A stretch of 64,000 nt of DNA from NCBI GenBank assembly GCA_020086605.1, contig JACBWW010000084.1:1043235-1107234 (forward strand). The letters are read 5' to 3'. A program made the translations under genes and the position numbers. The notes beneath the pieces were generated by a model. The model ran no database searches. It was given only the letters and a program-made list of their open reading frames with translations, and was not told where the DNA came from. The DNA is from Lanius collurio (lineage: Eukaryota; Chordata; Aves; Passeriformes; Laniidae). This document shows positions 11,864-23,727 of this stretch, one piece after another (the first letter of the stretch is position 1; each line of letters starts with the position of its first letter).

Positions 11864-13425
11864 CTGGGAAGATGAAAACAGCAGGAGGATTAAGGCAGGC
11901 CCAGAGCAGCACCCCCCAGACCCTGCTGACCACTGGACAAACCCAGCTCCAGCTGGGAGCCCGGCCAGCCACCAACAGGACTGGCAGTGACACCCTCCCT
12001 GCTCTCTCAGCAACGTTGTGTGACAACTGTGACCAGAGCAAGGCAAATGAAGGAGAGGGGAGGATCTGAGTGAGAAAATGAGCAGAATGAAATGAAACTG
12101 AGCTGAATCTGAAATCTGAGAGAGGGAAAGAGAAAGGAAATTGTGCCAACTCCTCGCTGGAGTCTGCAGGGACAACGTGGGTGGATCTTCTGGGAGGGGG
12201 CAGAGGAGCGGGCTCGGAGCTGCCTGGAGAGGGCAAGGGATGGGAGCCTTTGCAATAACAACATCTGCAAGCAGCCCAGAGCCCTTACTCAGCACAAGGG
12301 AACAGATACCTGCTCACGTAACAGCTCGAAACTGTGAGTCACCGCAGGACCTTTTATAATTTTGGAACATTTCATACCCAGATATCCCCTCCCTGCTGGC
12401 TCCCATCACTGCTCCCAATCTCCTGGGCCTCCTCCTGGCTGTGGGAGACTCCTGTTGCAGGTCCAGGGCAGCACCCCCAGCCTGTCCCACCCAGGGTGAT
12501 GGAGAAGAAGAGGACCAAGCTCAGGACCTTCCCTGTCTGACACAGCTCCACAAAACCTCATGTCCTCAAAAACAGTCCTCAAAACATTCCTCAAAATAGT
12601 CCCCCAAAGCCTACAAGAAATGGGACCAACAGGTCATGAGGAACCTGGGACATCAACTCCACACTTGGAGTGTGGGAGGACAGGGATGGAAGCACATCCA
12701 GTAAATTTTGGGGCATTTCTCTGACATACACAGCAGCTGTTACCAAAGAAAGGATCGAGTTTAACTTGGTCATAAACTTCAAAGGGGTTGTGCAGCTCCT
12801 GGTATTGTGTGGAGGGCTGGAGGACAGCCAGAAGTGCCTGAGCAATGCTTTGGGACAGAAAAAACAGGTTTTATTGCCCAATCTCTTCTCTACTTATAAC
12901 CACCCCCCACTCTGTCACCAGAATGGCAATGCTGTAAAACACTTTTTGGCTGAAATGTTGTCTGTGGCTGAAAAGCCACTCAAGCCCTACAAACCCAAGG
13001 GTAGCTGTGACCAGATGGGCAGAGCATGAACTGGACTCTCAAGGATTTGTAGTTTCAAGTTGTTTCTCTCTTTCTAAGCTGGAGCAATTTTCTCTTATTT
13101 TTGAAATAATTTACTTCTAATGATGCTAAATATGTACTTTTTGCCACTGTCTCCAGAGAACACCTCAAAAGTTTTGTATTTTCAAGCCAAAATTACCAAA
13201 GTTGGTACCTGAGTCCTTTATGAATTCAGGCAGAATTTCTAAACTCTTCATTTGAAGGACTGGCACTGACTGTTTCATACAGCATTGACTGCTAGAATTT
13301 AGGTATAAAGAGCTCAATATGAACTGGCAGAGCCAACTTCAGTAGGCAAACAGCATATCCCAAACAAAATAGTGTGAATAACACAGAGCAGAATATCAAG
13401 GATAGCTGATTTGGGGAAAAATTTC

Positions 13426-13447
13426 TTTTTTTTTTTTTTTTTTTTTT
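13426..13447. repeat. Poly(T) run of 22
   Basis: Twenty-two consecutive T on the plus strand. No retrocopy with target-site duplications was recognised beside it. Confidence 0.9.
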
Positions 13448-16154
13448 CCTGAAAAATCAAAGTTGATTTTAAGGATAGTCTGTTTTTCACAAATAGAATT
13501 ATTCATGAAAAACTGTGGAAAGGCAATGAGGGAGATGTCCCCTGGTGGCAGTGGCAGGAGTCATCCAAAAAGCTCCAGACTCAACACAACACAAACAAGA
13601 CACAATCAGGAGATGGTGGGGAATGGGAGAAACAGAATGGGGGCAAGAAAGACAAGAATTTTGTCCATAAATATGAAATAATGGAGAGAAATAATCCTTC
13701 CTCAAAGGACAAAAGTACAAAGAACTTTATGTGTGTCACAGAGAATGCCAAGGAATTCCCAACACAAGGATTTCTTCAGGATGTGAAAAGATTGTAAAAT
13801 TGATATCAAGGTGCAGTCTCTGGAAGAAGTGGGAAATTGGAAATGTGTGGATGAGAAGAACCCTCTGGCAGAGGGAATAATCAAATGAAGACCTGAGTTT
13901 CTTGAAAGATTAATTTTGGTGAAATGCTGTGGTGGAATTGAACTGCAAAATAAAACTGCAATAGCAAAGGCGTGGAAAGTGAAGGAACAAAGAGAAACAG
14001 CAACAAATCCCTGGTGAAGGGATGAACTGCAAATGTGATGCTCTAAATACAGGGAGAGGTTCTGGAGAAAGCTTTGAGTGCAGCCAGTAGAATTAATGAG
14101 GAGAATTTAAATTTAATTAGTGAAATAATGTTGCTTGAAAATGAGAAAATAAATGTTTTTCAGACAGTTGGAGAAGAAAAATGAAAAGGAAACAAAACAC
14201 CCCAATAAATCAGGTCCAGTGGCTTGATTTTCAGAAACACCACCAAAATTTGAAGGAGATATTCAGTATTTTTGCAACCTGGATTAAAAATAATGAAGAG
14301 TGAAGGAACCCCACATGACCATGAACCCCATGGCACAGATGAGTGCATCTGCAGGAGACACAATTACTAAACTGGATGCTCCAGGAAGAAGAAGAAACCA
14401 CATCCATCAGATAAACTGCTGAACCCTCTCTGCCTCTCAGTCAGAATCCAGCTCTGAGAAACACGAGGAGAAAGAAACATGGGAAGAGAGAAGAACATGG
14501 GAAAGGGCAAGATCCATAACTCCCTGATCTGGAACCTGGAGTCTTTCTAAGCTAGGACCCCACAGCTGTTTGAGCAGGGTGGGCTCCTGGCTTGCAGCTG
14601 GTGAGAGCCCAGCTCAGAAACCCAGGGCAGGATCTGTGGGTGGCAGAGCAGACACAGGGAGGGAGCCCCAGACACTGAGGCAGATCAACAGAGGAGACTG
14701 CAAACTCCTGACAGGGTGCAGGGTGTCCCTGTGTCCTCCCCAGGGACTGGGTCACCCCTGAGCCCCCCTGTCCCCCCTCTCTGCGGTGCTGGGGAGGAGG
14801 AGGTGATGATGTGGGACTCACCAGAACCACAGTGGGGACCTGGGGGCCTCAGCCACCCCCAGGAGAGGTGGGGCACTCATTGATTTCCACTGGGGAGGGG
14901 GGAGGCTCCTTCTGATGTAGGACTGGACAAATCCCACCTTAATTTTTCTTGTTTATCTTCACAGGCAACACATGACACTGGGAAAATGTCACCTTGTGAC
15001 CTAGCAAGAGTCACTCTCTAACATCTGCTCTACTGGAACAGCCTGAAATAATACAGCTCAAATAAGTAAGATTAGTCCTGGGCAGAAATTGTTCTCTTTT
15101 TCTTTTTTCCTAAGAAATGAACAGCATAAAAATCTTCCAGGACAAAAATGAATAATGAAGGAAAAGGAACAACTCAAGTTTTGGACATTGTAGGAACTGG
15201 GGAGTTTCTTGGGAGGATTTTGTGATCCAGGCAGGACTGGAGACATCTCCAGAGTTTGGTAACTCCTGACAGCTCAGTGAGTCACTTCCAACAAAGCTCA
15301 TCCCCAGCAGCCAAGGCAATTAAAGTGTTCCCAGCCCGGGTTGTGCAAGGCTGTGCTGGAGCAGCAAATTACTGAGCACTGGTCTGAGAGCCACAGAGGG
15401 ACTTCAGCTCGAGTAAATGCCATTCAAAACAAGGAAGGCTTAGGACAGGGCTGGGTTTCATGTTAATTGGGCTTGTTGGAGAGTGGAAGCAAATAAAAGC
15501 AGCAAACAGAGTGATGCTCCTTGGCCCAGGCCCAAACTAAACAAGGAGGCCCCGTGTAATGACTGAGAGTGTCTGCCATGGAACAAGAGGTGGATTGGAA
15601 GAACTTTATCAAAGGATGATGAGGACATGCAAATGGCTTTTCACAACAGAAAACAATGGGTTACTTGTCTAAGGCATTTTAAAACAAAGACAGATGGCAG
15701 GAGAGATGAAAGCTTAGGAAGGAGAGAACATGGTCAAAGATAATGGAAGTTTAACACCAGTTTGGCCAGAAATGAATGCAGAACTTGGCAAGGTTTGACA
15801 GGCTTGTGCTGCAGGGAATATGGATAACAAACAGGAGAGAATTCCTACCACCAAACCCCAAACCAAGTCCTAAAATAGCAAGTGGTAAAATATGATGAGA
15901 TTGCTCAGCTGGTGTAAAATACAGGAGTAGATCAGGGAGGTACTTAAAATAATTCCTGTCTGTGTTCCCCCAGAGCTGAGTCTTGAAAAGGATGATTCAA
16001 AAAAAAGATGAAGAGATTTGCACATAAAAGTTAAGGACAATCCTTGTGTACCTGCAGTGCTGAACCTCAGACCTGACCTTCATGAGAAGGTTTGAGGGAA
16101 GCCTAGGAGCCAGGAAGTCACTGACACCCCCTGTTCTGAGGGCTGGAATTTTTC

Positions 16155-16465
16155 ATAGATCACAGAATCCCAAAGTGGGCTGGAAGGGACCTTAAAGTTC
16201 ATCCAGTCCCACCCTCTGCCATGGGCAGGGACACCTTCCACTAGCCCAGGGTACTCCAAGCCCCATCTAACCTGGCCTTGGACACTTGTAGGCATGGGGC
16301 AGCCACAGCTTCTCTGGGCACCCTTTGCCAGGGTCTCCCCACCCTCACAGGGAAGAATTTATTCCTAATATCAAGTATAAATCTCTCCTCTTTTAGTTTG
16401 AAGCCATTCCCCCTTGTCCTGTCACTATCTGCTCATGTAAAAAGTCACTCCTCTTTTTTTATAAG
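16155..16465 (-). mobile_element. CR1 LINE 3' end in intron 11
   Basis: A well-preserved minus-orientation CR1 3' region: ATCACAGAATCCCAAAGTGG, GGAAGGGACCTTAAAG, CCATGGGCAGGGACACC, CCCATCTAACCTGGCC and CCACCCTCACAGGGAAG. It is 5'-truncated, so it has no open reverse transcriptase. Confidence 0.92.
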
Positions 16466-16742
16466 CTCTATAAGTACTATTTTTAAAAGATTTTAAGATA
16501 TTGCTGCTTAAGTTCTTTTTAAAATTTCCTAAAATTCAACCAGAAAATTTCCAGAGGCCCCTTTGCAAATCCCACCATGGATGGCTCCTGCCTGTTTCCA
16601 AGAAACCAGTGCTGAGGATTTCTGTCCACCACCATACCCAGTTCCTTTACTGGGAAGGAATAATGCTCTACTCTGGCTCCAGAGGGTGTTTTAAGGCTCT
16701 GAGGTCAGTCTGTCCCTGCCCCACCTCGTGCCCCACACTCAC

Positions 16743-16929
16743 CCGTTCCGGCACAGGCTCACTACATTATTTAGCAAGTTGCTGGACAGGTAAGACTTTC
16801 CCAGGTGGGGGTTGGACATGATGAGGTTCCTCAGAGTGTAACAAGCTGATGTCATGATCTCCCCATAGCTGCTGGTGTTTCCAGACTGGAAAGACAGGAG
16901 ACGGGACACATCTGGGAGCACCTGGTGAG
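16743..16929 (-). CDS. PKP1: PKP1 coding exon 11 (residues 621-682, two bases of 683), ARM repeats
   Basis: Two AG sites are close together. The one giving correct phase and homology is CTCTTTAG, after which G|CT encodes Ala621. The frame then reads HQVLPDVSRLLSFQSGNTSS, YGEIMTSACYTLRNLIMSNP and LGKSYLSSNLLNNVVSLCRN. Mammals have NQVFPEVTRLLTSHTGNTS and SACYTVRNLM here. The donor follows AACGG as GTGAGT, phase 2; 187 nt = 2 + 61 codons + 2. Using the second AG, 8 bases downstream, would break the frame. Confidence 0.93.
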
Positions 16930-17371
16930 CTAAAGAGGTGGAGGAATGTTCCAATCAACAATCAAACACAATCTGGCAAAAGTGAACGATGCTATTTGTG
17001 TTAACAGCAAGCAGAGTTATCCCTGCAGGGAGGCACTGAAGTGTTGGACAGCAATTGCATCAATGTCATCAGTGGATTTTTCCAAGACAAAGCAACGACT
17101 GCAGGCCTTTGGAAGGGCAGTGCTGCTGGCTATGAGCACTCAAGTCCAACCCACTTCCCAAAACACTGTCACCCTCGTGGTCCTGCAGGTCACTGACTGT
17201 AAAGCACGGCCTGTGTCACACAGCACTGGTGACTGTCCTTGGTGCCAGAGGAAATGACACCGCCCTGCCCAGTTCTGGAGCTTGGCTAAGTCTCCTTATG
17301 TGGCTTACAAAGTGAGCTGGGCAGACCCCACCGAGCTGAAAGCTGGGATCCAGCGTTGGGGAAGGACTTAC
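16930..17371 (-). other. PKP1: PKP1 intron 10
   Basis: Intron of 442 bp, donor GTAAGT, acceptor CTCTTTAG. No repeat recognised. Confidence 0.9.
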
Positions 17372-17525
17372 CCATGGTTTTGTGGAGCACAGGATGCCTG
17401 GACATGTTGCTCAGCAGAGAGGCCCCGGACCGGACGACCTCGGAGCTGTTGGACTGGAGCAGCCGAGCGATGCGGGGCAGCCCCTTCTCCTTCAGCCCAA
17501 TCAGCTGGCTCATGGCACTGGACAT
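17372..17525 (-). CDS. PKP1: PKP1 coding exon 10 (residues 570-620, first base of 621), ARM repeats
   Basis: The acceptor CTCCCTCAG is followed by MSSAMSQLIGLKEKGLPRIA, RLLQSNSSEVVRSGASLLSN and MSRHPVLHKTM. This is almost identical to mammalian PKP1 (GLMSSGMSQLIGLKEKGLPQ, as recalled). The donor is ATGG followed by GTAAGT, phase 1; 154 nt = 51 codons + 1. An in-frame ATG at the exon start is an ordinary internal methionine. Confidence 0.95.
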
Positions 17526-17689
17526 CTGAGGGAGAGCAGAGATGTCCATGACCTCCAGTGCCAGGGGGAAACAGCTGTGATGATGGTCAGGGCTGGAGGA
17601 ATGTGACTATACCCTAAAACGAGCACTGTGCAATTCCCTCTCCTGCTGCCATAATCCCACCTACTCCCTTCTCCACACTTACAGGAGGA

Positions 17690-18050
17690 GCCTGCAGAAA
17701 AGGAGGCTGTGGAGGGACCTCCTGGCTCTCCTCAACTCCCTGACAGGAGGGTGCAGCCAGCAGGGTGTCAGGCTCTGCTCCCAGGGAACAAGGGACAGGA
17801 CAAGGGGAAATGGCCTCAAGCTGCCCCAGGGAAGGTTTAGATTGGATATTGGGGAAAATTCCTCAACAAAGCAGTTGCCAAGCAGTGGCACAGCTGTCCA
17901 GGGCAGCAGGGGAGTCACCATCTCTGGGAATGTTCAAAAAATACATGGAGGGGGCACTTAGGGACATGGGTTAGTGGTGAACGTGGGTGAACAGTTGGAC
18001 TTTGTGATCTTAGAGGGCTTTTCCAAGCTTAATGATTCCATTATTCTGTG
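17690..18050 (+). mobile_element. CR1 LINE 3' end in intron 9
   Basis: Plus-orientation CR1: AAAAGGAGGCTGTGGAGGGA, CTCCCTGACAGGAGGG, GATTGGATATTGGGG, GGGAGTCACCATCTCTGG and the terminal AATGATTCCATTATTCTGTG. The 3' end is complete, the 5' part missing. Confidence 0.92.
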
Positions 18051-19747
18051 ACATTTGAAAAGCCAGCCTCTCATCTGCTGTGATGCAGCTGGTTCTGCTG
18101 TCCTCTGGAGCCCCAGTGGAGCAGATGATCACTCAACTGACATTCCAAAAGCTGGAGAAGTTTTGCTTTCATGTCCACTTTGCCCTCGCCCTTCACAACC
18201 CCCTGGCAGCTCCCTGCCCTGGCCCTTCACAGCTTCCTGCCATGCCACAGTGGGCTTTTGGGGAGCAGGAACAGACAATGTATTCCTATAAAAAACAATC
18301 TGAGGACCAAAAATATTCATCTTAGATGTGATCTCGTGCTTGTAAATGTAGAAAGTCCCAGGATGCTGCCAGGGCAGATGAGTTCAAACACATCCCCTGA
18401 GTAAACTGCCCTTATTGACAGAACTTAAACTGAACTTCTCAGCCTCTGCCCCAGCAGAAAGGCTGCTGGAGAATGTCCAGCAACAGTGACATGGGGATGG
18501 AGAGAAGGGGCTGGAATGTGCCCTGTTCCACATTCACACCAGCAGGATTGGGTGTGTAAAGCGCAGCTGAAGGACATTCAGAGCCATCCTCTATGAGCTA
18601 AAGGATCACAGCAAGCTCCATAAAGTCTTCCCCAGATTCCCTTTCCATCAAATAACAGCAAGCCCAGCAACTCCAGCTCCAGCTCTGAGCTGGAATGAGA
18701 CCCTTGAAGGGAGGAGCCACTTCTGCACATCCAGACAAATTTCAGCCATTCCATTCCAGGAGGCTGAATTAAGTTGCTCCAGCACTGTCAGAGTTGAGTT
18801 TGGTTGTTTTTCTCTTGTGCAATGTTGATTGCTGAAATTTTCTTTTCCCTGGAGCACAAAACTCCAGCTCCATTTCTCTGACCAGCTCTACCCATATGTG
18901 ACAGCCTCTCTCCACCTTCTGGTTTGTGGCACTGCTTAGTTAAATTGCCAGAAGTCAAGGTGCACAATTATTTAGCATGGAAATCGTTGTGACAAAAGGA
19001 GATCAGAGCTGGCAGGTTAATGCCATCCCAGCAGGGAAGGCTCCGTGTGAGTCACCCGTGTCTCTGGGTGGGACACTCCCCACACGTGACACGCCTCTCC
19101 TACCTCTGGAATCATTATCGCTTTATCTCTCCATCCATCTTATTTAAATTGGGATTGATGGAGCTGGGCACAAACAGACAAGTCAGGGGCTGTCCCAGTG
19201 GAGGCAGCCTGCGAGGACCTGCCCAGGGCAGCGATGTGGGCCCACGGAGCCGCGGGTGTGACGTGTCCCTCACGGTGCCACAGCATCACCCAGCCCCTGG
19301 CACTGCCACGCTGCCATGCCCACGGGTCAGGCATCTGTCACAGCTATTTTACAGGCAGCTCTGAGGTGTGGACAAGCCACAATCCACAGCACAACCCACC
19401 CTGTCATTAGAGCCACCTCCCCTTGGAGCGCACACACGGGCAGAGGCTCAGCCCTTCTCCCGCCTCTCATCACATCTGGCCACGGGTGCACATCTGGGCT
19501 CACCCTCACTGCTGCCCTGGGGGAGGGTGCCAATACCAGCAGCTGCTGGTAGGGCCACCAACAGACTGAGGGAACTTGGAAACCCAGTGTATGGGTCTGG
19601 GACAGATCCCTGGGATGCTGATTATAGCCCCCCATGAGACCCTGAGTTTGGAGTTAATAAACATTCCACTGGATCAAACACTGCAGAAAGACTGGTTGTG
19701 GTGCCCTGAGGTTTAGAGAGGACATTTTCCTTTTTCATGGATGAGAA

Positions 19748-19805
19748 AGTGATGATGATCAGTGACCTTAGAGGTCTTCCCAACCTTACTGACTCTCTGA
19801 TTCCA
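19748..19805 (+). mobile_element. Short CR1-like 3' tail
   Basis: GACCTTAGAGGTCTTCCCAA followed by CCTTACTGACTCTCTGATTC resembles the last 50-60 bp of a plus-orientation CR1, 43 bp before the exon 9 donor region. Confidence 0.6.
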
Positions 19806-19847
19806 TGGAAGTGCTGACACGTGTGTGGAGGGGAAGGAAGCTCTTAC

Positions 19848-20024
19848 CAGCCCTCGGCTCGCAGTGAGGTTCTGCAGAGCTCCAGCACAAGCTTCCAGGG
19901 TGGCATCCTTCTTGCTCTGATCCATCAGGGACAGGTAGGTACGGATGGCATCTGAGTGGTAGAGCCAGCTGGGGCCTTTGGGTTTGAAATCCTCCTCGGG
20001 AAGGGGGACCCCGTACTCATCATT
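19848..20024 (-). CDS. PKP1: PKP1 coding exon 9 (residues 511-569), inter-repeat loop and ARM repeat
   Basis: The acceptor TTTGCAG is followed by NDEYGVPLPEEDFKPKGPS, WLYHSDAIRTYLSLMDQSKK and DATLEACAGALQNLTASRGL. The recalled mammalian sequence has CPLPEEETNPKGSGWLYHSD and the same TLEACAGALQNLTAS core. The donor is CTG followed by GTAAGA, phase 0; 177 nt = 59 codons. Only 103 bp separate this exon from exon 8, the shortest intron of the gene. Confidence 0.95.
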
Positions 20025-20127
20025 CTGCAAAGGCATGAGAAATGGGGAGCTCAGGTGCTGCTCTTCCCTTGCAGCCCCTTCCTGGGTCTGAACATCACAA
20101 TCCCAATCCCTCTGGGGCACATCCTAC
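20025..20127 (-). other. PKP1: PKP1 intron 8 (103 bp)
   Basis: The shortest intron of the gene, with donor GTAGGA and acceptor TTTGCAG. It separates the two exons that meet at the loop in the middle of the ARM domain. Confidence 0.93.
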
Positions 20128-20283
20128 CTCCATTTTCCCACTCCTGCTGTTGAAGCAGCCCGTGAGAGTTTTGTCCATGTAAACGCTCCGGGCCATGTGG
20201 TTGAGCTGGGTGTATCTGTTGGGAACTTCAGCATCCAGGCGGTAGGAGAGGTTGTGCAGGATGCAGATGCAGTTCTCCACAGA
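20128..20283 (-). CDS. PKP1: PKP1 coding exon 8 (residues 459-510), ARM repeats
   Basis: The acceptor GATGCAG is followed by SVENCICILHNLSYRLDAEV and PNRYTQLNHMARSVYMDK, ending CFNSRSGKME. Mammals have SVENCMCVLHNLSYRLDAEV, a near-perfect match. The second half leads into the long loop that in this family separates the N- and C-terminal halves of the ARM domain. It is more divergent, as expected for a loop. The donor is GAG followed by GTAGGA, phase 0; 156 nt = 52 codons. Confidence 0.95.
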
Positions 20284-21424
20284 CTGCATCACCCCCAGAA
20301 GAAAAATGCAAACATCACATTAGGCAGAAAACAATGGAGCAGTACCAGAGAGGACATGGACTGGGCCATAATCAGCTTTTTTAGCACCACAGATGCTCCC
20401 GAGCCTGGTTCAGGGAGTGAGGGATGGGAGGGGAGGAGCTGGAATAGGTGTGAAGGAAGGGTCTCAGTGAGCTGCTGACCCAGAGAACCTTGGGAGGTCT
20501 CACTGCCACAGACAAGTTGGCAAACAGGAAAAGAGAGAGTGAGAGTGGTTGCATCAAATGGTGAAATTCCAAATCTTGAAATCCCCCTCTCACCAGAGTC
20601 AACTTCCACTGACCATCTCTGAGTCACAGCTACAGATCAGGTGACACTTTTCACCAAGAACAGGCCTTTAGGCTCCTTTCCCTGGATTTCAGAGTGCCCA
20701 GTGGGAAAAGCAAGGGAGAATTTTGGCTGGATACCCATAACCAACACCAGAACCTGTGGTTACATTTCCACAGACCTTTGTTCTGTGTGTGCTGCTGGAA
20801 AGGGGCTTCCTGCAAAAGCCATTCCCAAAAGAGGGTTTGCTCAATCCAGAGAGAATTCAAAATAACTTTGGTAACTTTGAGGGCGTTGAACTCCCCAAAA
20901 GGTGTCAACAAACACTATTTTGTCAGTGCTGTTCACACACAGCCATCAGTCACAGTCAGGGGGCTGGCAGAGAGATGCCAGCTCCTGGCTTCCTGCTGAA
21001 CACGGTGCCAAGCTGGGGATTGTACACTTGAGTCCTGCTGGGTGAGGAGATGTGGGGGGAAAAGAGCAAGAGATGGGGATTAGGATGCTGGAATGGGGAA
21101 GGGAAGGGAAGAGAAGGGAAGGGAAGGGAAGGGAAGGGAAGGGAAGGGAAGGGAAGGGAAGGGAAGGATGCTGGGGACTCAGGAGCCGAAGTATTTTACT
21201 GTTCCTCTGTGATTATTACAGGAAAATTGTAAAGCCCAGCTCTACTTCAGGCCCAGAGCCCCAAGGACTTGCAACCCTCCAACAGATCCCACTGGGGCTT
21301 GGAAGGGCAAGAGCAGCCAGAGAGTCCAGCCCCCTGTTGTGTGTGTTGGAAAGGGATTTTGAGGCATTCCCAAGACTGCAATTGTTAACTGTGGGGCTGG
21401 ACAGCCCAGGGCAGCAGCTGGTAC
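20284..21424 (-). other. PKP1: PKP1 intron 7
   Basis: Intron of 1.14 kb, donor GTACCA, acceptor GATGCAG. It holds the GGGAA pentanucleotide tract (21095-21168). Confidence 0.9.
21095..21168. repeat. GGGAA pentanucleotide tract, 74 bp purine-only strand
   Basis: Nearly perfect tandem GGGAA with one GAGAA-type variant. The plus strand is uninterrupted purine for 74 bp. It is within intron 7, so the nascent PKP1 RNA is pyrimidine-only here. Confidence 0.96.
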
Positions 21425-21539
21425 CTTGTCATCAGGGCGGTTGGAGGCCACACAGTTCTGGGCATAGGTCATGACAGAGTCGATCAGGCCGGGGTAATTC
21501 CTCATGGTCTGGCGCCCCATGTCTGCAGAGCTCAGGTTC
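21425..21539 (-). CDS. PKP1: PKP1 coding exon 7 (residues 420-458), ARM repeats
   Basis: The acceptor is TTCCTCAG. One base completes Arg420, then the frame reads NLSSADMGRQTMRNYPGL, IDSVMTYAQNCVASNR and PDDK. The human counterpart, as recalled, is NLSSADAGRQTMRNYSGLID. The donor is AAG followed by GTACCA, phase 0; 115 nt = 1 + 38 codons. In human the alternative isoform 1b differs in the ARM region by one extra small exon; I could not recognise such an exon in the flanking introns. Confidence 0.94.
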
Positions 21540-23549
21540 CTGAGGAAGCCGTCACGGAGCATGGCAGGGGACAAGGAGGAGAGAGGGTGAGCTGGGTTCT
21601 GTTCTGGCTATGGTTGTCACTGAATTCAGGGATTTTCTGGCAGGTTCAGCAAGGCTGAAGAACTGCTCCCATTCTGGAGCCTTTGGTGGGACTGCAAGAG
21701 AGCACAGCTCCCGTTGCTCTTTAGGACTGATTTCACCTCGAACATGTCCTGTAAGGAGCTCTGCATAGAAGACTAACTCTCATAGAAGTCACCAGTAGGA
21801 GGTTGCCTCAGAAGCTCTGCATGTGCCACTAGACAGACTCTGTGTCCTGAGAGGAGTTTCCAAAGGGAACACTGGCTAAAGACCATCTGGGGCTGTTGTG
21901 ATCATCAGGAAGGTGCACAGGGCTGTAAGCATAGACCTACCCATGGTCAGCAGCAATGTCTGTGTGGGAAAACGGGCTGGAGAGGCTGGAGAGCAGCAGT
22001 GGCTCTGACCAGAGGGACTGATCCATCTGTGAGGTTGAGATGGGCTCCTGGACACCGGCAGCTGCCAGGACAGGGGAGTTTTCCCAGTAACAGGATATGG
22101 GTTTTGTTGTTTTGTTCTGTTTTATTTTTTCTTCCCTATTTTATTGCCTTATAGCTTGCAAATGAAAAACAAAGAGAGGCTGGCAGTGGTTGTGAGATAT
22201 TCACTGCAGGCGTTCCAGAACTGGATCTGATGCTCACTGTGATTTGCAGCCTCCTCATTAACATGGATTCATCTGCAATCCAGAAATGCTTGAGCAGCAA
22301 TGGCTCAGGCCCAGGGCAAACCCAGGGCTGTTCTCATCCCTGTGTTCTGATGTGGCAGGGCAGTGACTCAGAGCAGTCCTGGCTCAGCCCTTGGAGCAGG
22401 GGCTCCAGATCCAGCTGCCAGCTTCCCTCCCTCTGCCTGCTCCCCAGTCCTGCTCCCTCGCTGACCTGCAGCTGGCAGTCTTCTTGGGGGTGTTGGGCAC
22501 TGCTGCCACAGGCTGGGATCACTCTCAGGAGGCAGAGCCTACCTTCATTTAAACTCCACAGGGTTTTTACAAGCTGTTGTCATTGTCTTTCCCTCATTTT
22601 AATGGGATATTTATGGTGGCTGGTGGCTTTAAAGCAGAGCACTCATACCCACTGTACCCCATACATCCCTGCCTTCCAGGACAGGGAAGGAGGGAGCAGC
22701 ACTCCCTATCTCCCAGACATGGTTCCCAGCCACAGAAGCCGATGGTATCAGGTCTCCAAAGGCCCTGCCATGATCAGCCTCTCGTTTCATAAGCAGCCCC
22801 AGCTCCTGTGAGCTGCATGTCTGGGAAGGGCGCGGCCGGCGCTGCCTCCCTCAGGGAGAGCTTCCCTTGATGAAAGTACCTCATTACACAGGGCAGGTTT
22901 TTGGCCCCACTTGTTTCCATTGAGACAAGGAGCTCACATCCAAGTGGAGGAGGAAGGCAGCAGAAACAGCAAGTCAGGACGAAGATCCTCTACAAAAGGG
23001 CTCTGCTTTCTTGTGAATTAAATAAACTGTTCTGGGCTCAGTCTGTACCTCCTGTTTCATAGCTGAGTCTCCTGATGAGGTGAGCCAGGAAAAGGCCAGG
23101 ACAATGGGACTGCTCTGAGCTAAAACAGTTATCAAAAGAAGTGGGAAAATGCTTGTTTTCCCCACATAGAGAATTCTGTCTTTTTGTCACCTAGACCCTA
23201 AACCAGTTTGTTTTCTCTGGAAGCCTCAAAACTCTGAAGGCAAAATCTGTCCAGTTTCCTGGTCTGAGCTAAACACTGATGGCTTTCAGTAGTGCACAAA
23301 ACAACTTGCATATTATTTGAGAAGAGACTTAGCAAGAACAAAATCATTTAAAAAAAAAAGCTACTAGAAAAGCATTTTACATGTAATTTTTTTCTGCACC
23401 TTCTCTTAGTCAGGAAAACTTTCTCAAGGAGAATTTTTCATTAACACAATTGTAATGAGCATGAATTCAGCTCATTGTAAGAGGATTTACATGGCTTCAG
23501 CTTTTGCCCACAGACACAAGTTGCAGTCAGTCCCTCCCTGGTGACTCAC
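21540..23549 (-). other. PKP1: PKP1 intron 6
   Basis: Intron of 2.0 kb, donor GTGAGT, acceptor TTCCTCAG. No clear interspersed repeat and no second gene recognised. Confidence 0.9.
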
Positions 23550-23727
23550 CTCAAACACCCTGTGGCATTGAAGAACACTTCTGGGTCGATAATTTCTCGT
23601 GTCCTATTGCAGCTGCCATCAGACCAGCCCGAGAAAGGGATGATAACACAGTCTGTCAGCACAGGCAGAGCCTCCTGTATCAACTCTTCTTTTAGTTCAT
23701 CGGTGGAGGAGAGGTTCCAGAGCAGTC
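23550..23727 (-). CDS. PKP1: PKP1 coding exon 6 (residues 361-419, two bases of 420), ARM repeats
   Basis: The acceptor CTTCCTAG is followed by two bases completing Gly361, then LLWNLSSTDELKEELIQEAL, PVLTDCVIIPFSGWSDGS and EIIDPEVFFNATGCLR. These match mammalian PKP1 closely, including the WNLSSTDELKEELI repeat core and the loop with IIPFSGW. The last codon is split by AG|GTGAGT (phase 2). The 178-nt length (2 + 58 codons + 2) fits exons 5 and 7. Confidence 0.95.

Larger units (their letters stand above)
11864..16742 (-). other. PKP1: PKP1 intron 11
   Basis: Intron of 4.9 kb with GTGAGT donor and TTCCCAG acceptor. It contains a CR1 3' end (16155-16465), a T22 run (13426-13447) and long A/T-rich unannotated sequence from about 13.0 to 16.1 kb. 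No other gene is recognised in it. Confidence 0.88.
17526..19847 (-). other. PKP1: PKP1 intron 9
   Basis: Intron of 2.3 kb, donor GTAAGA, acceptor CTCCCTCAG. It contains a plus-orientation CR1 (17690-18050) and a short CR1-like tail (19748-19805). A G+C-rich patch with several CpG lies at about 19190-19530; no function is assigned to it. Confidence 0.9.

Noticed and set aside
16920..16929. Second AG acceptor (CACCAG) for exon 11
   Set aside because: Using it gives the wrong phase after exon 10, whereas CTCTTTAG keeps the frame and the conserved HQVLP.
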